64,000 nucleotides of DNA from Trichostrongylus colubriformis. Lineage: Eukaryota; Nematoda; Chromadorea; Rhabditida; Trichostrongylidae. Where the stretch lies: contig OZ022258.1 of assembly GCA_963978905.1 (NCBI GenBank), forward strand, positions 35,835,282 through 35,899,281, in the 5' to 3' direction. The stretch's first letter is position 1. The number at the start of each line of letters is the position of its first letter. Below, in pieces: positions 57,196-64,000 of this stretch. The translations under genes were made by a program, and so were the position numbers. The notes beneath the pieces were generated by a model. The model saw only the letters and a program-made list of their open reading frames with translations. It made no database searches and had not been told where the DNA came from.

Positions 57196-57453
57196 GGGTG
57201 AGAGTCGATGGTCGAATTTTCGCTTCGCGGCGTTGCACTCGCGGCGTCGTCAGTACGAGCCATTTATATTATAATTCCGCTCAAAACGCAGTGGATTGGT
57301 ACCGTAAGGGAACTTTTGAGATTGCAAGTTGAAACTTCGGGAGTTCGCCTCCATTAAAGGTCCCTTACGGTACTAGCACACTGCGTCGGAATTCCAAACG
57401 ACACGTACTCGCCGCGAGCGGTCGCGCGAAAATTCGACCAATCGACCCCACCC
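57196..57453. mobile_element. Foldback element with GGGTG ends
   Basis: The left end, GGGTGAGAGTCGATGGTCGA, and the right end (inverted GGGTGGGGTCGATTGGTCGA) pair through AATTTTCGC. They pair again at ATTCCGC / GCGGAAT-like and GGTACCGTAAGGGA / TCCCTTACGGTAC. The flanking 9-mers ATAATTTAT and ATAATTCCA share their first six bases. The interior is non-coding. Confidence 0.7.
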
Positions 57454-57810
57454 ATAATTCCACCAGCAACTATGCACGTGATTCAGATGCGAAGGAGTGC
57501 ACCCGACATCGATCACGTAACGCCATTTCACTTCCGAACCATAACCTTCCAACTTTGCTGTGTTGTCAAAGCAGTAGAGCTTGCGGGGACATCACACCAC
57601 ACGAGACATATTCTCTTACCATTGCACTTTAAAAGGGACTTGTTGCGAAAAAGGTCAGCAACAAGTGACGAGCGCATCCATACATCCGCATAGAGGCTTT
57701 TGGAGAATGTTGGAAAAATTGTCAAGAAAATGCACTTGCAGCTCGTATGGAAATCCTTTCACCCACCGGCGTAATCAACAGACATAGTGATTTCTGGAAA
57801 CTAAGTGCTC
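57454..57810. other. no gene recognised
   Basis: A 73-codon plus-strand frame (57472-57693) is open but has a same-size frame opposite and no domain. Confidence 0.3.
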
Positions 57811-57819
57811 ATGCCCCTA

Positions 57820-58065
57820 GGGTGTGTGCCCTTATGTCAGGGTTTCGCACGAAGACGAAGACGAGCGGCGTGAGACGCAGTGTGTGCGAGCTATGCGCGT
57901 CACGGTAATTGGGTCTTAGGACGATGACACGGTAATGCTAGGAGTGCGATACGCAGTAGAGTTGTAATCGCTTCGGGACCCAACAACATGGCTCCTTTAG
58001 CTCATCCGCTTTGCTTCGCTTGCGACATGCCGCGGTGCGAAATCCTGACATAGAGGTACACACCC
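57820..58065. mobile_element. MULE-type foldback, 9-bp target duplication
   Basis: The left end, GGGTGTGTGCCCTTATGTCA GGGTTTCGCAC, and the inverted right end, GGGTGTGTACCTCTATGTCA GGATTTCGCAC, match over about 31 bp. The flanking 9-mers ATGCCCCTA (57811-57819) and ATACCCCTG (58066-58074) agree at 7 of 9. The interior GCGAGCTATGCGCGTCACGG TAATTGGGTCTT parallels the 60058 element. Confidence 0.75.
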
Positions 58066-59780
58066 ATACCCCTGTAGCTCAACCCTTTGCTACACGCTCT
58101 TGAACAGCTGGAGAAGTGCGAAAATAGGTTGGCGCTCTCAACGGCCGAACAATAAAGAAATTCGCATCGCGATGGCATAGCCAAATTCATGACGATGAGG
58201 AAAAAGGCTGCAGAAAATTATAGAAAATGGTTTGGTTGAATAGTTTGTACCAATTTTCTGGAACAGACGTATTTTGGCGAAAAAGTAACAAAATTAAGCT
58301 TAACGCCTGATAATACAGTGAATTAATTTAAATCAGTGCAGGAGATAGTTCATCAAGGAAAGTAAATTTTTGAAATGTGGCAAAAGTAAAGCGAACTGGG
58401 AGCGATAGTCTCTGTGAATGAAAACGTCAGTTATGGAGAGACAATTGCGAAACTCGCGTAAAAAGCGCGGCTTCGGGGTCTTTACCGCTATGATATGTAT
58501 GGCGCTTTACTTAGAGTTGCAGCGACTCGCTAGCCACGTTGCTTAGAGAGTAGACATTGTTAACGCTAGCTGGCATAGCCCTTCGCCGTCTGCATCTACC
58601 CATCGGCGGCTACTGTTGCAGTGGGTGAAGACGAAGGAATGTTCCTCACGCTTCAAGAATCCGGTTGTTTTTCTGCTGCTACTTTACATAGCGCTTCGAA
58701 TTCCATGAACCGCAATCGACTAAGAGTACATCTTTAGATGTCTTTTGTACAGATTTCCTGCCTACACATCAGGTTGTAAGGGAATTTTTTGCATTATGTT
58801 TTGAACCAAATTAGACCTCAATTATTGGAAAGTAGTTCTGATCCCACATTTATTTGTACTAATATGTCACAATGTTTGATACTTAGGAATTTGAGAAAAA
58901 CAAAACTTCAAAGCGAATTCAGAAACGGCAGAAAAGTAAAACAAAAAGCATGTACGAAGTCACATTATCATCGTTATGAATCGCAAGGCCTCGTCGCTTG
59001 CGCTGAAGAACATGCAACTCTTCTGGGAGAGGAGCAATGAAGTCCTCGAAAAACCGTAATTTTTATCGCAGAGGTGGAGATTCGATTAGTGCGAGTAGAC
59101 TGTCACGTCTCCGACCGCGTCGGACGACGATGAGGGCATTCATTCAGAAGCCCCTCTTTTTCAACCACCACTTTGAGGAGCTGCATCTTTGCCGGATTAT
59201 CACATTTTCGCGTGGAACTTACAATTAGCATGCTGCCTTGATTAGACAAGCAGCACATCAATGTATGAGTGACAGATCCAAACTCAATTTTTCGTACGCG
59301 ATCGCTATAAGGTCATTATTGAGAAATTATCATTTTGACCGCAACGGTAGAGACTGAATTATCCAAATAGAGTGGTAAATTATTCAAAACTTTGTGCGAG
59401 TAGAAATGCTCTGCCCAACAAGGAACAACCCCATGAGTTTCATTTATGAATATAATGCAGGAGAACGGCAGATAACGAACCTTGTCGCATTGAAGGAGGA
59501 GTAGCGTACGCGTCTGCTTCAAACGCAACTTGCCCATTTGCCGCGACGACGCTTAACAGTAGAACAAATCTTTAACGGTGAAGTCATTTAAATTCGAATC
59601 TCAAATCCATTTTTCAAGATTAGAGTCAGGTTCACTTCAAGTTAGATAAGGCACAAATGAGTTGCATGCAGTGTTCCTCTTGAAATTATACATTGAGCTC
59701 ATAGAATTGTTGTTTCAAGATCTGCTCACGTTGGACGAGTTGTTGCGGTTTGCAGAGGTGCAATCCTCGTAGTTGTCGGA
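58066..59780. other. no gene recognised
   Basis: The 83-codon frame at 58789-59040 (ESQGLVACAEEHATLLGEEQ at its end) is the most protein-like, but lacks splice context or a known domain. Confidence 0.3.
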
Positions 59781-59935
59781 GAAGCAGGAGCGGAGACTGA
59801 GGGAGAACCTGCAATAGTCGCCGAATGATGCTTATCTATTTTCAGCTTCCACTGTTCACATTGGAAGCCAATGCGTTAGTGAACTGTGGCGGTACAGAGT
59901 TCAAAGTATCTTCCACGCTACTGTGCTGGTCTTTA
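59665..59935 (-). CDS. Possible two-exon end of an unidentified gene
   Basis: On the minus strand, DQHSSVEDTLNSVPPQFTNA LASN is followed by GTGAAC and, 52 bases later, ATTGCAG. The next frame reads VLPQSPLLLLRQLRGLHLCK PQQLVQREQILKQQFYELNV and stops at about 59690. The joined frame is continuous across the proposed intron, whose length is typical for nematodes. The glutamine/leucine-rich end could be a short helix. The upstream boundary is unclear and the family unknown; chance cannot be excluded. Confidence 0.25.
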
Positions 59936-60057
59936 GAGCTTTTGCAGGTTGGATAGGTGTTTTAAGGATCAGGGGAGAGCCATTGCTGAATGGGTATTGC
60001 TCAAGCTGGGCGAAAAAGTTCCGATGTGGGAGATCGTTTTTCGTGCAGGCATTGCAG

Positions 60058-60287
60058 GGATGTATATCGTTAGGACAGAAACGTCGCGTGGCCGTGTTCG
60101 GCACGCGACGGGATGGTGCGATCTATGCGCGCCGTATTAGTTGAGTCCTGAAACGATTACGCCCAGAATGAGGCGTAGAGCACCGTCATCGCTTCAAGAC
60201 CCATCCGATACGGCGCGCATAGCTCGCGCCATCTCGTCGCGAGCCGAACACGGCCACGCGACGTTTCTGTCCTAACCATATACACCC
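60058..60287. mobile_element. MULE-type MITE with perfect 10-bp target duplication
   Basis: A 230-bp foldback. The left end, GGATGTATATCGTTAGGACA, and the inverted right end, GGGTGTATATGGTTAGGACA, continue pairing through GAAACGTCGCGTGGCCGTGT TCGGC and TATGCGCGCCGTA, arms of about 90 bp. GGCATTGCAG occurs exactly on both sides (60048-60057 and 60288-60297). A target duplication of 9-11 bp is diagnostic of Mutator-like elements. Non-autonomous. Confidence 0.85.
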
Positions 60288-60297
60288 GGCATTGCAG

Positions 60298-60955
60298 TAG
60301 GGTTTCCTGTTATATGAGTGACTCATCCACACCCAGAATCTCCTCCTACTTCTGGCGTAAAAAGAATCTACATCTCTAACCGATATAAAAAGCTCGTAGA
60401 ACAGAATTTGCGAATGAAGGCATCGCTCTTCACAGGTTTTCATGATCATACACACATACATACATGCATACATACATCTGTATGTATATGCTTTTGTAAA
60501 GCGGTGCAGTACTCAACTGGCACACCAGAAATGTAAATGAACTTTACCGTGTGATCACAAAGGTAGATGTCACCATTCAACAATATCTTCTCATCTCCAA
60601 TTCTCATAACACTAAAGGATGCTGGCCTTGGTGGCCGCATTTGTAGGTGCGAACAGTTGACAGCTGTTTTCTACTGTAGCACTTCTGATAGCTCAAGAAA
60701 AATGATGCGTTATCGTTGGCAGGTGATTAGCATTTTTAAAGAAATGATCCTGAGTCATACTCTATATACAGGGGGTGCCAAAAAAAAAGAAGTAATTTTG
60801 TCTCCTCCACTTTCACCCCGTTTTAGTCGAACTACAGCAAATTCTGTTGAGGTATTCTCATCTCCAGATTCAAGAGCAGACCCCACTCTATCATTATACT
60901 CCGTGGCAGCTTTCTGCACGAGCAGGAACGGGAGCGAGGAAAGAGTGAACAAGAT
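60298..60955. other. no gene recognised; short CATA microsatellite
   Basis: An ACATACATACATGCATACAT run at about 60453-60475. TATACAGGGGGTGCCAAAAA at 60764 looks like a DNA-transposon terminus, but no partner was found. Confidence 0.35.
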
Positions 60956-61477
60956 GTGTCACCTCAAGTGGGCAAAATCCGAAATTTCGTCGCCCTCGTT
61001 CACAACCTTGCTGAGGTCCGTTCACTCTGGGTACCTGAGGGGATCCATACTGGATGGTGTTCTTTAACATTCCGTTTTTTCCGGGTCCCCAGGGCCCTTC
61101 GTTTCGAAGAGCCAAAACGTGCCCTTATCACTGAAACCCCTCCGGAGGCGGATTTGGGCATGAAAATGATACTTCGGATCATAGCAGCCTTGTCCAAGCA
61201 GCAGGGGCTCTGTGACTTCCATGAACCTAAGGCAATCCTTAGGAAGCTTCCCATAAAAGACCTACCACGGAACCTGCTCCACGGTTTTAAGGAGACCTTG
61301 ATCCGTGGGTGCTCCGAAGCCCGACTGCGCCGCTCGAAGGTTCAATATTTTTATGAAAATGAAAGTAATGAGTCTCAGCTTGTTCCTGGTTTTAGAGGAA
61401 CGTTTCGGGAATATTTTCCCCCAATACTTTCATTGAAGGCCCCGTTTCGGGAATATTTTCCCTCAATACTTTCATGA
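60956..61477 (+). CDS. Unidentified 173-codon open frame
   Basis: It is longer than the surrounding chance frames. Its middle, EEPKRALITETPPEADLGMK and IIAALSKQQGLCDFHEPKAI LRKLPIKDLPRNLLHGFK, has protein-like composition. The C-terminal 25 residues come from a tandem DNA duplication (TTTCGGGAATATTTTCCC twice, 61405 and 61444), so the real end, if any, may be earlier. The ATG is arbitrary and no splice sites were assigned. It ends 20 bp before the RTE relic and may be part of the same repeat. Confidence 0.25.
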   Translation: MSPQVGKIRNFVALVHNLAEVRSLWVPEGIHTGWCSLTFRFFRVPRALRFEEPKRALITETPPEADLGMKMILRIIAALSKQQGLCDFHEPKAILRKLPIKDLPRNLLHGFKETLIRGCSEARLRRSKVQYFYENESNESQLVPGFRGTFREYFPPILSLKAPFREYFPSILS

Positions 61478-61496
61478 AAGCGTTCTTATTGGTTAA

Positions 61497-62180
61497 TTGA
61501 GCAAAATGGATGTGCGCACGGGCTGTCGAACGAAGGAGCTAACGATGAGGAAAGACCTGATAGAGGGATCACTGAAGACCATCCTGCACGCCGACGACAA
61601 GGCTCTGTCAGTGAACACAAGAGAAGAATGTCAGGCAAAAGTGCAGAAATGGCAGGACAGGCTGACAGAGAATGGACTTTGACTAAACGTCAATACTCCA
61701 GGATCTCAGAAGCAAGACGTACCAATCTAAGGTAAGGCCTGCAATGCTGCATGGGAGGCGACTGGACAGGGTCAGGAACGAGGACGTAAGAGCGAACGTA
61801 AGAGCGATCATGCAGACCGCTTCTGTCTTGGAGTTACGGAGCAGCGGCTGCGATTATATGGACACCCGCTAAGAACACCTGAAGACCGATCATAAGAAAA
61901 GCATCAGGGTTCGAAGACCACGTGGAGCACCGAAGAAGAGGTCGAGGGATGCTATCAAGAGCACTTTCCAGAAGTGCAGCCACGGTGGAGGATGCCTTGG
62001 ATAGAAACAAATGGCTCCGTCTGACAAGAACAGCCGACTTTGGACGGCGCGGGATTAACGCTGGGGAGAAGAAGAAGCAAAATGGGTGTGGTCGAAGTGG
62101 TTCGAGTAGGTGTAGCGCCGTGACAGCACATTGTATCGGCGCAAAGGCATGCCACCTGAATAGCTGCCTCAGGAGCTACT
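61497..62180 (+). pseudogene. RTE-like reverse transcriptase C-terminal relic
   Basis: From 61505 the frame reads GSLKTILHADDKALSVNTRE ECQAKVQKWQDRLTENGL, with HADD in the place of the catalytic YADD box, then a stop and LNVN. About 160 bp on, RLYGHPLRTPED, then RRPRGAPKKRSRDAIK, then DALDRNKWLRLTRTADF appear in shifted frames, the conserved C-terminal blocks of RTE elements. Much of the region between is deleted. It represents a different RTE family from 12060-13275. Confidence 0.7.
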
Positions 62181-62337
62181 GCCCGAAAGTAGGAGATGAG
62201 TCCTCGTATCTGATTGTCGTGAGATGTGCCTTAGAAGAGTGCACACTGGGATTTGAGAATTCCAGAGCCAGTCTTTCATGGGGACAGTCACTGGACGGTT
62301 TTGAAATTTAGCCGCAACAATAAAACTGAGTGACTGA

Positions 62338-63154
62338 AACTCACTCGGTGGTGATGGGCGACTTGAAGATGGGCGGCTGGGTGCTAGTGCAGTGGACGGT
62401 CCACGTGCTGGTGCACTCCTTAACATCTGTGATGACCAACAGGAGAGTGATCTCAAACGAAAATTCTAAGCATGACCAAACTAACCCAGTCATTCGTGGT
62501 GGTGCTGGCGGGCGGACTCCTTGTGGAAGTGGAGCAACTGGAGGTGGGCCACTATTAGGTGGTGGATTTCCTGGCACGAGATATCCTGGTGGTGGGATTG
62601 GAAAGTTGGGAACTGGTCTTGGATTTGAAATCGGAGAGGGTATTGAAATACCACCTGTCGGTCGAATGTATCCAAGTGCAGCTGGATATGGGCCTCCATA
62701 ATAACCCGTAATACAATAGTGAATTCCAGGATACCGACCGTCGTACCCGGAGGTAGTTGTAGGGCGTCTCGTGGTTGCCGGGCGCCGGGTAGTGGTAAAT
62801 CTGGTAGTGGTACGCGTTGTTGTTGTGGGCCGCGTTGGTCTAGTAGCGAAAGTCGTGCGTCTAGTGGTCGTCGCAGTGGTTCTGCGTGTAGTAGTCGTAG
62901 TCGGCCTCAATGTTGTTCTTCTTGTGGTGGTTGTCGTCGGTCTTGTAGTGGTGGTCGACCCAGTGGTTGTGGTAGTCGACCCGGTGGTTGTGGTCGTTGT
63001 CCGAGTAGGTGTAACAGGTGGGGTAGTAATAATCGTGGCACCCCTCGTTGTTGTTATAGTTGCTCTTGTTGTTGTGGTTGTAGGTGGTGGTGTGATAGTT
63101 GAGGGTGTGATTATTGTGGCACCGCTGGATGTGGTTGTCGTGCTTGATCCTTCG
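62338..63154 (-). CDS. Threonine- and proline-rich, probably secreted protein (partial)
   Basis: The exon probably begins at 63154, directly after the acceptor TTTGTTTCAG on the minus strand. Residues 1-140 are a threonine-rich tract with TTTTRRTT and TTTTGST repeats, a likely O-glycosylated mucin-like stalk. Then comes a Tyr/Gly/Pro segment (SGYDGRYPGIHYCITGYYGG, GYIRPTGGISIPSPISNPRP) and a proline-rich segment (IPPPGYLVPGNPPPNSGPPP). The end, TDVKECTSTWTVHCTSTQPP IFKSPITT, has strongly C-ending codons. It ends at a TGA that overlaps a GTGAGT donor (about 62341), so a further exon may follow. Codons favour CCA and GGA, the optimal nematode ones, so this strand is the coding one. A GTTAGT..ATCACAG intron inside (about 62428-62487) is possible but would shift the frame. 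The signal-peptide exon was not found. Confidence 0.5.
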
Positions 63155-64000
63155 CTGAAACAAATGGGCAAGAGTCTCAAGATATAAATTGTAAATGATC
63201 TACATAATCGTTGTCACCATTCAATACTTTCATGATCTTATCTTGACTGGGTTGTGTAAATCTAACGAGCTTTCGATATTATAGCGTTCTCGGTAGCCGA
63301 GGTGGCATATCGGACCCGAGACCCAGAGATCCCCTTTAAAGAATGAAAAGCTGTCCGTCGTGCCTATGGATAGTATTGTAGTTGCGCTCGTTCCACTAAT
63401 TTCTGTTACTTTAAAAATCTCGGATTTAGACCACTCTTAGCGGCGCTTAGCGCGTCTTATGCTCTGTTTGATGGCCGGGCGCGGCCCATCAAACAGAGGT
63501 TTCGCTCTTTCTCGTTTCCTTCAGTCCAGGCTTCAATGATGCGATGTAAATGTAAAGTCGAAAGTGAGATAATGACAACTGGCTAGTCTTCTACTCGCAT
63601 GACCGGAGATAGAGCACGAATAAATGCCGGCTTAGGCGAACCGAGCCCTCCATCCCTCTCGGGTCCGTGAAAAGCTCCCAGGCTCTCTACGAAATTAGGA
63701 ACGATAACAGTGGTGGGCTCACGATTTACTGCACAGGCCAATCGCATTCGAATGCTACCGACATATTGAATTGGAGCAATGTGTATCAAATGGGTCTGAC
63801 TAACATGCCGTGCCTACCTTGAATCCGCACCCGATACTGACAAAATGCGCACTAGGTTCGGTCAGCTTCGTGTCACTATTCGTAGGGCATGAGTAGGTGA
63901 AATGTATCCCACTAGACCCATCAACTGCTTTGCACAGTCAGAGCCGTAAGAGTGTGAAAAATCGCGCAAAACTGGGCTCTAAAGTTTTTCGTATCGTTCC
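63155..64000. other. no gene recognised
   Basis: Besides the palindrome at 63462, only short frames. GGTAGCCGAGGTGGCATATC at about 63292 vaguely recalls a tRNA D-arm, but no tRNA can be folded from it. Confidence 0.3.
63462..63498. repeat. Short palindrome
   Basis: CTCTGTTTGATGG pairs with CCATCAAACAGAG around an 11-base GC-rich centre. It is GC-richer than its surroundings, like the cores of the foldbacks here. Confidence 0.75.

Noticed and set aside
62330..62701. 123-codon Gly-rich frame on the plus strand
   Set aside because: It is the antisense of the proline-rich part of the minus-strand gene (CCA read as TGG/GGT). Codon preference supports the minus strand.
62719..63187. Plus-strand Cys/Ser/Arg-rich and Val-rich frames
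   Set aside because: They are antisense frames of the threonine-rich repeat.
63292..63345. tRNA gene
   Set aside because: Only a D-arm-like string is visible; acceptor, anticodon and T arms cannot be formed.

Overview
The window looks like a piece of a nematode chromosome, most plausibly a strongylid (hookworm-like) worm. The evidence is about 50-nt introns ending in TTTCAG, CCA/GGA-biased proline and glycine codons, RTE- and CR1-type LINE remnants, a mariner close to the cecropia/Hsmar1 subfamily (the type known in hookworms as bandit), and many foldback elements. There are no operons, Shine-Dalgarno sites, CRISPR arrays or other prokaryotic features. The genus is inference only.

Almost everything recognisable is mobile DNA. 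600-2480 and 4164-7840 are two decayed CR1-like LINEs; the first carries a small insertion with a hammerhead-like core that recurs at 50746. 9443-9777 is a long foldback. A frame-broken coding-like tract runs on the minus strand at 10560-11990. It is followed by an RTE 3' half (12060-13275), a CR1 scrap (13313-13600) and a Helitron-like 5' end (13611). 14.1-16.1 kb holds several diverged tandem repeats. 16755-17900 holds pieces of a possible spliced gene.

The structural centre is 22.2-28.0 kb, where I infer two non-autonomous Helitrons (22191-23872 and 25279-27961). Both have A|TCC 5' ends, a terminal hairpin, and a CTGG|T 3' end. Each contains a satellite: a 146-bp unit alternating in two subtypes in the first, and a 267/268-bp unit in the second. 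Single-copy relatives of the second unit lie at 13611, 47655 and 52303. Two copies of a tRNA-derived SINE (28746, 47113) and several long inverted-repeat elements follow.

The one convincingly intact gene is a 339-codon mariner transposase (43397-44416) inside a complete element with 28-bp inverted repeats and TA target duplications (43212-44490). Two other mariner-derived structures are nearby: a decayed minus-strand copy split by a foldback (38200-38720), and a palindrome made of two transposase 3' ends (41222-41898). From 51.8 kb on there are RTE remnants (51850-52285 minus, 61497-62180 plus) and three MULE-type foldbacks with GGGTG-like ends and 9-10-bp target duplications (57196, 57820, 60058). 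On the minus strand at 62338-63154 is a threonine/proline-rich, probably secreted host protein. Two candidate signal-peptide exons (28425-28476 minus, 42290-42367 plus) and a minus-strand exon pair near 59.8 kb are the other possible host genes.

No pathway links the genes. The window reads as a gene-poor interval built by nested transposition.
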